A DNA stretch of 64,000 nucleotides from Hydractinia symbiolongicarpus (GCF_029227915.1 NC_079889.1:5024001-5088000); one strand, 5' to 3'. Shown: positions 36,886 to 51,756, counted from the first letter of the stretch. Numbers and translations: made by a program. Notes: generated by a model from the sequence alone, not told the origin.

Positions 36886-38684
36886 GCCATATTACAGCCT
36901 TTATAGGAATGTGCACGTAGTTAAGAGCGTTCTAAGGCGACAGCGCTAATGAAAATGACTTGGGACGTTGTAGTGCATTGAGACTGGAAGAAATAGTACA
37001 ATGGTAAACTGCGCAGGCAGATGGAACCACGTGATCTACGTGTGAGGCCTTTATTAGACTGCAAAAGGCCATATTACAGCCTTTATAGGACTGTGCACGT
37101 AGTTAAGAGCGTTCTAAGGCGATGGCGCTAATGAAAATGACTTTGGACGTTGTAGGGCATTGAGACTGGAACGTCTAGTCCAATGGTAACCTGCGCAGGC
37201 AGCTGAAACCGCGTGATTTACGTCTGCCGCCTTTATTGGACTGCAAAAGGCCATATTACGGCCTTTATAGGACTGTGCACGTAGTTAAGAGTGTTGTAAG
37301 GCCAAGGCGCCAAGGAAAACCTCTTGGAACGTTGTAGTGCATTGAGATTTGAAGGAATAGTCCAATGGTAACCTTTGCAGGCAGATGGAACCACGTGATT
37401 TACGTGTGAGGCCTTTATGAGACTGCAAAAGGCCATATTACAGCCTTTATAGGACTTTGCACGTAGTTAAGAGCGTTCTAAGGCGACGCCGCTAATGAAA
37501 ATAACTTGGGACGTTGTAGCACATTGAGACTGGAAGAAATAGTCCAATGGTAACCTTTGCAGACTGGTGAAACCACGTGATTTACGTGTGAAGCCTTTAT
37601 TAGACTGCAAAAGGCCATATTACGGCCTTTATAGGACTGTGCACGTAGTTAAGAGTGTTGTAAGGCCATGGCGCTAAGGAAAACCTCTTGGAACGTTGAA
37701 GTGCATTAAGACTGGAAGAAATAGTACAATGGTAACCTGCGCAGGCAGATGGAACCACGTGATCTACGTGTGAGGCCTTTATTAGACTGCAAAAGGCCAT
37801 ATTACAGCCTTTAATGGACTGTGCATGTAGTTAAAAGTGTTCCAAGGCCTCAGCGCTAAGGAGAACCACTCGGAACGTTGTAGTGCATTGAGACTGGAAG
37901 AAATAGTACAATAGTAACCTGCGCAGGCAGATGGAACCACGTGATTTACGTGTGAGGCCTTTATTAGACTGCAAAAGGCCATATTACAGCCTTTATAGGA
38001 CTGTGCACGTAGTTAAGAGCGTTTTAAGGCGACGGCGCTAATGAAAATGACTTGGGACGTTGTAGCGCATTGAGACTGGAAGGAATAGTCCAATGGTAAC
38101 CTTCGCAGGCAGGTGAAACCACGTGATTTACGTGTGAAGCCTTTATTAGACTGGAAAATGCCATATTACGGCCTTTATAGGACTGTGCACGTAGTTAAGA
38201 GTGTTGTAAGGCCATGGCGCTAAGGAAAACCTCTTGGAACGTTGTGGTGCATTGGGACTGGAAGAAATAGTACAATGGTAAACTGCGCAGGCAGATGGAA
38301 CCACGTGATCTACGTGTGAGGCCTTTATTAGACTGCAAAATGCCATATTACGGCCTTTATAGGACTGTGCACGCAGTTAAGAGTGTTGTAAGGCCACGGC
38401 GCCAAGGAAAACCTCTTGGAACGTTGTAGTGCATTGAGACTGGAAGGAATAGTCCAATGGTAAGATTCGCAGGCAGATGGAACCACGTGATTTACGTGTG
38501 AGGCCTTTATTAGACTGCAAAATGCCATATTACGTCCTTTATAGGACTGTGCACGTAGTTAAGAGCGTTCTAAGGCGACGGCGCTAATGAAAATGACTTG
38601 GGACGTTGTAGCGCATTGAGACTGGAAGGAATAGTCCAATGGTAAACTTCGCAGGCAGGTGAAACCACGTGATTTACGTGTGAG
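36865..38684 (+). repeat. 10-monomer (1820-bp) higher-order unit
   Basis: The unit begins with a B monomer carrying TTATAGGAATGTGCACG, then runs through GATGGCGC, C-type, K-type, TTTGCAGACTGG, A, D, B and A monomers. The same order restarts at 38685 and 40323, and again at 46511. It also resembles the layout at 11478 onward in copy 1 of the large duplication, showing that these blocks share an older template. Confidence 0.75.
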
Positions 38685-40322
38685 GCCTTTATTAGACTGC
38701 AAAAGGCCATATTACAGCCTTTATAGGAATGTGCACGTAGTTAAGAGCGTTCTAAGGCGACGGCGCTAATGAAAATGACTTGGGACGTTGTAGTGCATTG
38801 AGACTGGAAGAAATAGTACAATGGTAAACTGCGCAGGCAGATGGAACCACGTGATCTACGTGTGAGGCCTTTATTAGACTGCAAAAGGCCATATTACAGC
38901 CTTTATAGGACTGTGCACGTAGTTAAGAGCGTTCTAAGGCGATGGCGCTAATGAAAATGACTTTGGACGTTGTAGCGCATTGAGACTGGAACGTCTAGTC
39001 CAATGGTAACCTGCGCAGGAAGCTGAAACCGCGTGATTTACGTCTGCCGCCTTTATTGGACTGCAAAAGGCCATATTACGGCCTTTATAGGACTGTGCAC
39101 GTAGTTAAGAGTGTTGTAAGGCCAAGGCGCCAAGGAAAACCTCTTGGAACGTTGTAGTGCATTGAGATTTGAAGGAATAGTCCAATGGTAACCTTTGCAG
39201 GCAGATGAAACCACGTGATTTACGTGTGAGGCCTTTATGAGACTGCAAAAGGCCATATTACAGCCTTTATAGGACTGTGCACGTAGTTAAGAGTGTTGTA
39301 AGGCCATGGCGCTAAGGAAAACCTCTTGGAACGTTGAAGTGCATTAAGACTGGAAGAAATAGTACAATGGTAACCTGCGCAGGCAGATGCAACCACATGA
39401 TCTACGTGTGAGGCCTTTATTAGACTGCAAAAGGCCATATTACAGCCTTTAATGGACTGTGCATGTAGTTAAGAGTGTTCTAAGGCCTCAGCGCTAAGGA
39501 GAACCACTCGGAACGTTGTAGTGCATTGAGACTGGAAGAAATAGTACAATAGTAACCTGCGCAGGCAGATGGAACCACGTGATTTACGTGTGAGGCCTTT
39601 ATTAGACTGCAAAAGGCCATATTACGGCCTTTATAGGACTGTGCACGTAGTTAAGAGTGTTTTAAGGCGACGACGTTAATGAAAATGACTTGGGACGTTG
39701 TAGCGCATTGAGACTGGAAGGAATAGTCCAATGGTAACCTTCGCAGGCAGGTGAAACCACGTGATTTACGTGTGAAGCCTTTATTAGACTGGAAAATGCC
39801 ATATTACGGCCTTTATAGGACTGTGCACGTAGTTAAGAGTGTTGTAAAGCCATGGCGCTAAGGAAAACCTCTTGGAACGTTGTGGTGCATTGAGACTGGA
39901 AGAAATAGTACAATGGTAAACTGCGCAGGCAGATGGAACCACGTGATCTACGTGTGAGGCCTTTATTAGACTGCAAAATGCCATATTACGGCCTTTATAC
40001 GACTGTGCGCGTAGTTAAGAGTGTTGTAAGGCCACGGCGCCAAGGAAAACCTCTTGGAACGTTGTAGTGCATTGAGACTGGAAGGAATAGTCCAATGGTA
40101 ACATTCGCAGGCAGATGGAACCACGTGATTTACGTGTGAGGCCTTTATTAGACTGCAAAATGCCATATTACAGCCTTTATAGGACTGTGCACGTAGTTAA
40201 GAGCGTTCTAAGGCGACGGCGTCAATGAAAATGACTTGGGACGTTGTAGTGCATTGAGACTGGAAGGAATAGTCCAATGGTAACATTCGCAGGCAGATGG
40301 AACCACGTGATTTACGTGTGAG
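38685..40322 (+). repeat. 9-monomer (1638-bp) version of the same unit
   Basis: Same monomer order as 36865-38684 but one monomer shorter: the TTTGCAGACTGG monomer is missing, so the K-type monomer is followed at once by an A monomer (39235-39438), and that A monomer carries the private GATGCAACCACATGATC. This loss of a whole 182-bp monomer is the expected product of unequal exchange within the unit. The next repeat begins at 40323. Confidence 0.72.
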
Positions 40323-43300
40323 GCCTTTATTAGACTGCAAAAGGCCATATTACAGCCTTTATAGGAATGTGCACGTAGTTAAGAGCGTTCTAAGGCGACG
40401 GCGCAAATGAAAATGACTTGGGACGTTGTAGTGCATTGAGACTGGAAGAAATAGTACAATGGTAAACTGCGCAGGCAGATGGAACCACGTGATCTACGTG
40501 TGAGGCCTTTATTAGACTGCAAAAGGCCATATTACAGCCTTTATAGGACTGTGCACGTAGTTAAGAGCGTTTTAAGGCGATGGCGCTAATGAAAATGACT
40601 TTTGACGTTGTAGCGCATTGAGACTGGAACGTCTAGTCCAATGGTAACCTGCGCAGGCAGCTGAAAACGCGTGATTTACGTTTGCCGCCTTTATTGGACT
40701 GCAAAAGGCCATATTACGGCCTTTATAGGACTGTGCACGTAGTTAAGAGTGTTGTAAGGCCAAGGCGCCAAGGAAAACCTCTTGGAACGTTGTAGTGCAT
40801 TGAGATTTGAAGGAATAGTCCAATGGTAACCTTTGCAGGCAGATGAAACCACGTGATTTACGTGTGAGGCCTTTATGAGACTGCAAAAGGCCATATTACA
40901 GCCTTTATAGGACTGTGCACGTAGTTAAGAGCGTTCTAAGGCGACGTCGCTAATGAAAATAACTTGGGACGTTGTAGCACATTGAGACTGGAAGAAATAG
41001 TCCAATGGTAACCTTTGCAGACTGGTGAAACCACTTGATTTACGTGTGAAGCCTTTATTAGACTGCAAAAGGCCATATTACGGCCTTTATAGGACTGTGC
41101 ACGTAGTTAAGAGTGTTGTAAGGCCATGGCGCTAAGGAAAACCTCTTGGAACGTTGAAGTGCATTAAGACTGGAAGAAATAGTACAATGGTAATCTGCGC
41201 AGGCAGACGGAACCACGTGATCTACGTGTGAGGCCTTTATTAGACTGCAAAAGGCCATATTACAGCTTTTATAGGACTGTGCACGTAGTTAAGAGCGTTC
41301 TAAGGCGATGGCGCTAATGAAAATGACTTGGGACGTTGTAGCGCATTGAGACTGGAACAACTAGTCCAATAGTAACCTGCGCAGGCAGGTGAAACCACGT
41401 GATTTACGTGTGAAGCCTTTATGAGACTGCAAAAGGCCATATTACAGCCTTTATAGGACTGTGCACGTAGTTAAGAGCGTTCTAAGGCGACGTCGCTAAT
41501 GAAAATAACTTGGGACGTTGTAGCGCATTGAGACTTGAAGGAATAGTCCAATGGTAACCTTTGCAGGCAGGTGAAACCACGTGATTTACGTGTGAAGCCT
41601 TTATTAGACTGCAAAATGCCATATTACGGCCTTTATAGGACTGTGCACGTAGTTAAGAGTGTTGTAAGGCCATGGCGCTAAGGAAAACCTCTTGGAACGT
41701 TGTAGTGCATTGAGACTGGAAGAAATAGTACAATGGTAAACTGCACAGGCAGGTAAAACCACGTGATTTACGTGTGAAGCCTTTATTAGACTGCAAAATG
41801 CCATATTACGGCCTATATAGGACTGTGCACGTAGTTAAGAGTGTTGTAAGGCCATGGCACTAAGGAAAACCTCTTGGAACGTTGTAGTGCATTGAAACTG
41901 GAAGAAATAGTACAATGGTAAACTGCGCAGGCAGATGGAACCACGTGATCTACGTGTGAGGCCTTTATTAGACTGCAAAATGCCATATTACGGCCTTTAT
42001 AGGACTGTGCACGTAGTTAAGAGTGTTGTAAGGCCACGGCGCCAAGGAAAACCTCTTGGAACGTTGTAGTGGATTGAGACTGGAACGTCTAGTCCAATGG
42101 CAACCTGCGCAGGCAGCTGAAACTGCGTGATTTACGTCTGCGGCCTTTATTGGACTGCAAAGGGCCATAATACGGCCTTTATAGGATTGTGAACGTAGTT
42201 AAGAGTGTTCTAAGGCAACGGCGCTAATGAAAACGACTTGGGACGTTGTAGCGCATTGAGACTGGAACGACTAGTCCAATCGTAACCTGCGCAGGCAGCT
42301 GAAACCGCGTGAATTACGTCTGCGGCCTTTATTGGACTGCAAAAGGCCATATTACGGCTTTTATAGGACTGTGCACGTAGTTAAGAGTGTTGCAAGGCCA
42401 CCGCGCCAAGGAAAACCTCTTGGAACGTCGCAGTGCATTGCGACTGGAAGGAATAGTACAATAGTAACCTGCGCAGGCAGAGGGAACCACGTGATTTACG
42501 TGTGAGGCCTTTATGGGACTGCGAAAGGCCATATTACAGCCTTTATAGGACTGTGCACGTAGTTAAGAACGTTCTAAGGCGACGTCGCTAATGAAAATAA
42601 CTTGGTACGTTGTAGCACATTGAGACTTGAAGGAATAGTCCAATGGTAACCTTCGCAGGCAGGTGAAACCACGTGATTTACGTGTGAAGCCTTTATTAGA
42701 CTGCAAAATGCCATATTACGGCCCTTATAGGACTGTGCACGTAGTTAAGAGTGTTGTAAGGCCATGGCGCTAAGGAAAACCTCTTGGAACGTTGTAGTGC
42801 ATTGAGACTGGAAGAAATAGTACAATGGTAAACTGCGCTGGCGGATGGAACCACGTGATCTACGTGTGAGGCCTTTATGGGACTGCAAAAGGCCATATTA
42901 CAGCCTTTATAGGACTGTGCACGTAGTTAAGAGCGTTCTAAGGCGACGTCGCTAATGAAAATAACTTGGGACGTTGTAGCACATTGAGACTGGAAGAAAT
43001 AGTCCAATGGTAACCTTTGCAGACTGGTGAAACCACGTGATTTACGTGTGAAGCCTTTATTAGACTGCAAAAGGCCATATTACGGCCTTTATAGGACTGT
43101 GCACGTAGTTAAGAGTGTTGTAAGGCCATGGCGCTAAGGAAAACCTCTTGGAACGTTGAAGTGCATTACGACTGGAAGAAATAGTACAATGGTAACCTGC
43201 GCAGGCAGATGGAACCACGTGATCTACGTGTGAGGCCTTTATTAGACTGCAAAAGGCCATATTACAGCCTTTATAGGACTGTGCACGTAGTTAAGAGCGT

Positions 43301-45100
43301 TCTAAGGCGATGGCGCTAATGAAAATGACTTGGGACGTTGTAGCGCATTGAGACTGGAACAACTAGTCCAATAGTAACCTGCGCAGGCAGGTGAAACCAC
43401 GTGATTTACGTGTCAGGCCTTTATTAGACTGCAAAGTGCCATATTACGGCCTTTATAGGACTGTGCACGTAGTAAAGAGTGTTCTAAGGCCTCAGCGCTA
43501 AGGAGAACCACTCGGAACGTTGTAGTGCAGTGAGACTGGAAGAAATAGTACAATAGTAACCTGCGCAGGCAGATGGAACCACGTGATTTACGTGTGAGGC
43601 CTTTATTAGACTGCAAAATGCCATATTACGGGCTTTATAGGACTGTGCACGTAGTTAAGAGTGTTGTAAGGCCATGGCGCTAAGGAAAACCTCTTGGAAC
43701 GTTGTGGTGCATTGAGACTGGAAGAAATAGTACAATGGTAAACTGCGCAGGCAGATGGAACCACGTGATCTACGTGTGAGGCCTTTATTAGACTGCAAAA
43801 TGCCATATTACGGCCTTTATAGGACTGTGCACGTAGTTAAGAGTGTTGTAAGGCCACGGCGCCAAGGAAAACCTCTTGGAACGTTGTAGTGCATTGAGAC
43901 TGGAAGGAAAAGTCCAATGGTAACATTCGCAGGCAGATGGAACAACGTGATTTACGTCTGCGGCCTTTATTGGACTGCAAAAGGCCATATTACAGCCTTT
44001 ATAGGACTGTGCACGTAGTTAAGAGCGTTCTAAGGCGACGTCGCTAATGAAAATAACTTGGGACGTTGTAACACATTGAGACTGGAAGGAATAGTCCAAT
44101 GGTAACATTTGCAGGCAGATGGAACAACGTGATTTACGTGTGAGGCCTTTATTAGACTGCAAAATGGCATATTACGGCCTTTATAGGACTGTGCACGTAG
44201 TTAAGAGTGTTGTAAGGCCACGGGGCCAAGGAAAACCTCTTGGAACGTTGTAGTGCATTGAGACTGGAAGGAATAGTCCAATGGTAATATTCGCAGGCAG
44301 ATGGAACCACGTGATTTACGTGTGAGGCCTTTATTAGACTGCAAAAGGCCATATTACAGCCTTTATAGGACTGTGCACGTAGTTAAGAGCGTTCTAAGGC
44401 GACGGCGCTAATGAAAACGACTTGGGACGTTGTAGCGCATTGAGACTGGAAGAACTAGTCCAATTGTACCCTGCGCAGGCAGGTGAAACCACGTGATTTA
44501 CGTGTGAAGCCTTTATTAGACTGCAAAATGCCATATTACGGCCTTTATAGGACTGTGCACGTAGTTAAGAGTGTTGTAAGTTCACAGCGCCAAGGAAAAC
44601 CTCTTGGAACGTTGTAGTGCATTGAGACTGGAAGGAATAGTCCAATGGTAACATTCGCAGGCAGATGGAACCACGTGATTTACGTGTGAGGCCTTTATTA
44701 GACTGCAAAAGGCCATATTACAGCCTTTATAGGACTGTGCACGCAGTTAAGAGCGTTCTAAGGCGACGGCGCTAATGAAAATGACTTGGGACGTTGTAGC
44801 GCATTGAGACTGGAAGAAATAGTACAATGGTAAACTGCGCAGGCGGATGGAACCACGTGATCTACGTGTGAGGCCTTTATTAGACTGCAAAATGCCATAT
44901 TACGGCCTTTATAGGACTGTGCACGTAGTTAAGAGTGTTGTAAGGCCACCGCGCCAAGGAAAACCTCTTGGAACGTTGTAGTGCATTGAGACTGGAAGGA
45001 ATAGTCCAATGGTAACATTCGCAGGCAGATGGAACAACGTGATTTACGTGTGAGGCCTTTATTAGACTGCAAAATGCCATATTACGGCCTTTATAGGACT
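39640..45100 (+). repeat. about 5.5-kb diverged tandem duplication, copy 1
   Basis: Homologous to about 45100-51250. Shared private variants include GACGACG cores (39670/45130), GTTGTAAAGCC (39840/45300), CGCGTCAATG or GGCGTCAATG (40219/46407), AAAACGCGTG with GTTTGCCGCC (40664/46852), TGCGCTGGCGG (42836/48478), CAAATGGCATATTACGG (44161/49985), GTAAGTTCACAGCGCC (44578/50402) and AATTGTACCCTGCG (44463/50287). The offset steps through 5460, 6188, 5824, 5642, 5460 and 5824 bp, always multiples of 182. Confidence 0.82.
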
Positions 45101-48100
45101 GTGCACGTAGTTAAGAGTGTTGTAAGGCGACGACGCTAATGAAAATGACTTGGGACGTTGTAGCGCATTGAGACTGGAAGGAATAGTCCAATCGTAACCT
45201 TCGCAGGCAGGTGAAACCACGTGATTTACGTGTGAAGCCTTTATTAGACTGGAAAATGCCATATTACGGCCTTTATAGGACTGTGCACGTAGTTAAGAGT
45301 GTTGTAAAGCCATGGCGCTAAGGAAAACCTCTTGGAACGTTGTGGTGCATTGAGACTGGAAGAAATAGTACAATGGCAAACTGCGCAGGCAGATGGAACC
45401 ACGTGATCTACGTGTGAGGCCTTTATTAGACTGCAAAATGCCATATTACGGCCTTTATAGGACTGTGCGCGTAGTTAAGAGTGTTGTAAGGCCACGGCGC
45501 CAAGGAAAACCTCTTGGAACGTTGTAGTGCATTGAGACTGGAAGGAATAGTCCAATGGTAACATTCGCAGGCAGATGGAACCACGTGATTTACGTGTGAG
45601 GCCTTTATTAGACTGCAAAAGACCATATTACAGCCTTTATAGGACTGTGCACGTAGTTAAGAGCGTTCTAAGGCGACGGCACTAATGAAAATGACTTGGG
45701 ACGTTGTAGCGCATTGAGACTAGAAGGAATAGTCCAATGGTAAACTTCGCAGGCAGGTGAAACCACGTGATTTACGTGTGAGGCCTTTATTAGATTGCAA
45801 AATGCCATATTACGGCCTTTATAGGACTGTGCACGTAGTTAAGAGTGTTGTAAGGCAACGGCGCCAAGGAAAATCTCTTGGAACGTTGTAGTGCATTGAG
45901 ACTGGAAGGAATAGTCCAATGGTAACCTTCGCAGGCAGGTGAAACCACGTGATTTACGTGTGAAGCCTTTATTAGACTGGAAAATGCCATATTACGGCCT
46001 TTATAGGACTGTGCACGTAGTTAAGAGTGTTGTAAGGCCATGGCGCTAAGGAAAACCTCTTGGAACGTTGTGGTGCATTGAGACTGGAAGAAATAGTACA
46101 ATGGTAAACTGCGCAGGCAGATGGAACCACGTGATCTACGTGTGAGGCCTTTATTAGACTGCAAAATGCCATATTACGGCCTTTATACGACTGTGCACGT
46201 AGTTAAGAGTGTTGTAAGGCCACGGCGCCAAGGAAAACCTCTTGGAACGTTGTAGTGCATTGAGACTGGAAGGAATAGTCCAATGGTAACATTCGCAGGC
46301 AGATGGAACCACGTGATTTACGTGTGAGGCCTTTATTAGACTGCAAAAGGCCATATTACAGCCTTTATAGGACTGTGCACGTAGTTAAGAGCGTTCTAAG
46401 GCGACGGCGTCAATGAAAATGACTTGGGACGTTGTAGCGCATTGAGACTGGAAGGAATAGTCCAATGGTAAACTTCGCAGGCAGGTGAAACCACGTGATT
46501 TACGTGTGAGGCCTTTATTAGACTGCAAAAGGCCATATTACAGCCTTTATAGGAATGTGCACGTAGTTAAGAGCGTTCTAAGGCGACGGCGCAAATGAAA
46601 ATGACTTGGGACGTTGTAGTGCATTGAGACTGGAAGAAATAGTACAATGGTAAACTGCGCAGGCAGATGGAACCACGTGATCTACGTGTGAGGCCTTTAT
46701 TAGACTGCAAAAGGCCATATTACAGCCTTTATAGGACTGTGCACGTAGTTAAGAGCGTTTTAAGGCAATGGCGCTAATGAAAATGACTTTTGACGTTGTA
46801 GCGCATTGAGACTGGAACGTCTAGTCCAATGGTAACCTGCGCAGGCAGCTGAAAACGCGTGATTTACGTTTGCCGCCTTTATTGGACTGCAAAAGGCCAT
46901 ATTACGGCCTTTATAGGACTGTGCACGTAGTTAAGAGTGTTGTAAGGCCAAGGCGCCAAGGAAAACCTCTTGGAACGTTGTAGTGCATTGAGATTTGAAG
47001 GAATAGTCCAATGGTAACCTTTGCAGGCAGATGGAACCACGTGATCTACGTGTGAGGCCTTTATTAGACTGCAAAAGGCCATATTACAGCTTTTATAGGA
47101 CTGTGCACGTAGTTAAGAGCGTTCTAAGGCGATGGCGCTAATGAAAATGACTTGGGACGTTGTAGCGCATTGAGACTGGAACAACTAGTCCAATAGTAAC
47201 CTGCGCAGGCAGGTGAAACCACGTGATTTACGTGTGAAGCCTTTATGAGACTGCAAAAGGCCATATTACAGCCTTTATAGGACTGTGCACGTAGTTAAGA
47301 GCGTTCTAAGGCGACGTCGCTAATGAAAATAACTTGGGACGTTGTAGCGCATTGAGACTTGAAGGAATAGTCCAATGGTAACCTTTGCAGGCAGGTGAAA
47401 CCACGTGATTTACGTGTGAAGCCTTTATTAGACTGCAAAATGCCATATTACGGCCTTTATAGGACTGTGCACGTAGTTAAGAGTGTTGTAAGGCCATGGC
47501 GCTAAGGAAAACCTCTTGGAACGTTGTAGTGCATTGAGACTGGAAGAAATAGTACAATGGTAAACTGCACAGGCAGGTAAAACCACGTGATTTACGTGTG
47601 AAGCCTTTATTAGACTGCAAAATGCCATATTACGGCCTATATAGGACTGTGCACGTAGTTAAGAGTGTTGTAAGGCCATGGCACTAAGGAAAACCTCTTG
47701 GAACGTTGTAGTGCATTGAAACTGGAAGAAATAGTACAATGGTAAACTGCGCAGGCAGATGGAACCACGTGATCTACGTGTGAGGCCTTTATTAGACTGC
47801 AAAATGCCATAATACGGCCTTTATAGGATTGTGAACGTAGTTAAGAGTGTTCTAAGGCAACGGCGCTAATGAAAACGACTTGGGACGTTGTAGCGCATTG
47901 AGACTGGAACGACTAGTCCAATCGTAACCTGCGCAGGCAGCTGAAACCGCGTGATTTACGTCTGCGGCCTTTATTGGACTGCAAAAGGCCATATTACGGC
48001 TTTTATAGGACTGTGCACGTAGTTAAGAGTGTTGCAAGGCCACCGCGCCAAGGAAAACCTCTTGGAACGTCGCAGTGCATTGCGACTGGAAGGAATAGTA

Positions 48101-51100
48101 CAATAGTAACCTGCGCAGGCAGAGGGAACCACGTGATTTACGTGTGAGGCCTTTATGGGACTGCGAAAGGCCATATTACAGCCTTTATAGGACTGTGCAC
48201 GTAGTTAAGAACGTTCTAAGGCGACGTCGCTAATGAAAATAACTTGGGACGTTGTAGCACATTGAGACTTGAAGGAATAGTCCAATGGTAACCTTCGCAG
48301 GCAGGTGAAACCACGTGATTTACGTGTGAAGCCTTTATTAGACTGCAAAATGCCATATTACGGCCCTTATAGGACTGTGCACGTAGTTAAGAGTGTTGTA
48401 AGGCCATGGCGCTAAGGAAAACCTCTTGGAACGTTGTAGTGCATTGAGACTGGAAGAAATAGTACAATGGTAAACTGCGCTGGCGGATGGAACCACGTGA
48501 TCTACGTGTGAGGCCTTTATGGGACTGCAAAAGGCCATATTACAGCCTTTATAGGACTGTGCACGTAGTTAAGAGCGTTCTAAGGCGACGTCGCTAATGA
48601 AAATAACTTGGGACGTTGTAGCACATTGAGACTGGAAGAAATAGTCCAATGGTAACCTTTGCAGACTGGTGAAACCACGTGATTTACGTGTGAAGCCTTT
48701 ATTAGACTGCAAAAGGCCATATTACGGCCTTTATAGGACTGTGCACGTAGTTAAGAGTGTTGTAAGGCCATGGCGCTAAGGAAAACCTCTTGGAACGTTG
48801 AAGTGCATTACGACTGGAAGAAATAGTACAATAGTAACCTGCGCAGGCAGATGGAACCACGTGATTTACGTGTGAGGCCTTTATTAGACTGCAAAAGGCC
48901 ATATTACAGCCTTTATAGGACTGTGCACGTAGTTAAGAGCGTTTTAAGGCGACGGCGCTAATGAAAATGACTTGGGACGTTGTAGCGCATTGAGACTGGA
49001 AGGAATAGTCCAATGGTAACCTTCGCAGGCAGGTGAAACCACGTGATTTACGTGTGAAGCCTTTATTAGACTGGAAAATGCCATATTACGGGCTTTATAG
49101 GACTGTGCACGTAGTTAAGAGTGTTGTAAGGCCATGGCGCTAAGGAAAACCTCTTGGAACGTTGTGGTGCATTGAGACTGGAAGAAATAGTACAATGGTA
49201 AACTGCGCAGGCAGATGGAACCACGTGATCTACGTGTGAGGCCTTTATTAGACTGCAAAATGCCATATTACGGCCTTTATAGGACTGTGCACGTAGTTAA
49301 GAGTGTTGTAAGGCCACGGCGCCAAGGAAAACCTCTTGGAACGTTGTAGTGCATTGAGACTGGAAGGAATAGTCCAATGGTAACATTCGCAGGCAGATGG
49401 AACAACGTGATTTACGTCTGCGGCCTTTATTGGACTGCAAAGGGCCATAATACGGCCTTTATAGGATTGTGAACGTAGTTAAGAGTGTTCTAAGGCAACG
49501 GCGCTAATGAAAACGACTTGGGACGTTGTAGCGCATTGAGACTGGAACGACTAGTCCAATCGTAACCTGCGCAGGCAGCTGAAACCGCGTGATTTACGTC
49601 TGCGGCCTTTATTGGACTGCAAAAGGCCATATTACGGCTTTTATAGGACTGTGCACGTAGTTAAGAGTGTTGCAAGGCCACCGCGCCAAGGAAAACCTCT
49701 TGGAATGTTGTAGTGCATTGGGACTGGAAGAAATAGTACAATGGTAAACTGCGCTGGCAGATGGAACCACGTGATCTACGTGTGAGGCCTTTATGGGACT
49801 GAAAAAGGCCATATTACAGCCTTTATAGGACTGTGCACGTAGTTAAGAGCGTTCTAAGGCGACGTCGCTAATGAAAATAACTTGGGACGTTGTAACACAT
49901 TGAGACTGGAAGGAATAGTCCAATGGTAACATTTGCAGGCAGATGGAACAACGTGATTTACGTGTGAGGCCTTTATTAGACTGCAAAATGGCATATTACG
50001 GCCTTTATAGGACTGTGCACGGAGTTAAGAGTGTTGTAAGGCCACGGGGCCAAGGAAAACCTCTTGGAACGTTGTAGTGCATTGAGACTGGAAGGAATAG
50101 TCCAATGGTAATATTCGCAGGCAGATGGAACCACGTGATTTACGTGTGAGGCCTTTATTAGACTGCAAAAGGCCATATTACAGCCTTTATAGGACTGTGC
50201 ACGTAGTTAAGAGCGTTCTAAGGCGACGGCGCTAATGAAAACGACTTGGGACGTTGTAGCGCATTGAGACTGGAAGAACTAGTCCAATTGTACCCTGCGC
50301 AGGCAGGTGAAACCACGTGATTTACGTGTGAAGCCTTTATTAGACTGCAAAATGCCATATTACGGCCTTTATAGGACTGTGCACGTAGTTAAGAGTGTTG
50401 TAAGTTCACAGCGCCAAGGAAAACCTCTTGGAACGTTGTAGTGCATTGAGACTGGAAGGAATAGTCCAATGGTAACATTCGCAGGCAGATGGAACCACGT
50501 GATTTACGTGTGAGGCCTTTATTAGACTGCAAAAGGCCATATTACAGCCTTTATAGGACTGTGCACGCAGTTAAGAGCGTTCTAAGGCGACGGCGCTAAT
50601 GAAAATGACTTTGGACGTTGTAGCGCATTGAGACTGGAAGGAATAGTCCAATGGTAAACTTCGCAGGCAGGTGAAACCACGTGATTTACGTGTGAGGCCT
50701 TTATTAGACTGCAAAAGGCCATATTACAGCCTTTATAGGAATGTGCACGTAGTTAAGAGCGTTCTAAGGCGACGGCGCTAATGAAAATGACTTGGGACCT
50801 TGTAGTGCATTGAGACTGGAAGAAATAGTACAATGGTAAACTGCGCAGGCGGATGGAACCACGTGATCTACGTGTGAGGCCTTTATTAGACTGCAAAAGG
50901 CCATATTACAGCCTTTATAGGAATGTGCACGTAGTTAAGAGCGTTCTAAGGCCACGGCGCCAAGGAAAACCTTCTTGGAACGTTGTAGTGCATTGAGACT
51001 GGAAGGAATAGTCCAATGGTAACATTCGCAGGCAGATGGAACAACGTGATTTACGTGTGAGGCCTTTATTAGACTGCAAAATGCCATATTACGGCCTTTA

Positions 51101-51250
51101 TAGGACTGTGCACGTAGTTAAGAGTGTTGTAAGGCCACCGCGCCAAGGAAAACCTCTTGGAACGTTGTAGTGCATTGAGACTGGAAGGAATAGTCCAATG
51201 GTAACATTCGCAGGCAGATGGAACAACGTGATTTACGTGTGAGGCCTTTA
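45101..51250 (+). repeat. about 6-kb diverged tandem duplication, copy 2
   Basis: Partner of 39640-45100. Compared with copy 1 it has a four-monomer expansion near 45237-46154, lacks two monomers near 46921-47040 (the TTTGCAGACTGG pair at 40921-41220), lacks one C-type monomer near 47800, and has about two extra monomers near 49430-49800. Each step is a whole number of monomers, so the two copies have since been reshaped by exchanges in register. Confidence 0.8.
50946..50992 (+). repeat. monomer with a 1-bp insertion
   Basis: AAAACCTTCTTGG at about 50967-50979 has one extra T compared with AAAACCTCTTGG elsewhere. This shifts the 182-bp phase by +1 until the 1-bp deletion near 51768 restores it. 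It is the only insertion I find in the window and lies at the edge of the diverged 6-kb duplication. A sequencing or consensus error is possible. Confidence 0.75.
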
Positions 51251-51756
51251 TTAGACTGCAAAATGCCATATTACGGCCTTTATAGGACTGTGCACGTAGT
51301 TAAGAGTGTTGTAAGGCCACCGCGCCAAGGAAAACCTCTTGGAACGTTGAAGTGCATTAAGACTGGAAGAAATATTACAAAGGTAAACTGCGCAGGCGGA
51401 TGGAACCACGTGATCTACGTGTGAGGCCTTTATTAGACTGCAAAAGGCCATATTACAGCCTTTATAGGACTGTGCACGTAGTTAAGAGTGTTGTAAGGCC
51501 ACGGCGCCAAGGAAAACCTCTTGGAACGTTGTAGTGCATTGAGACTGGAAGGAATAGTCCAATGGTTACATTCGCAGGCAGATGGAACCACGTGATTTAC
51601 GTGTGAGGCCTTTATTAGACTGCAAAAGGCCATATTACAGCCTTTATAGGACTGTGCACGTAGTTAAGAGCGTTCTAAGGCGACGGCGCTAATGAAAACG
51701 ACTTGGGACGTTGTAGCGCATTGAGACTGGAAGAACTAGTCCACTGGTAACCTGCG

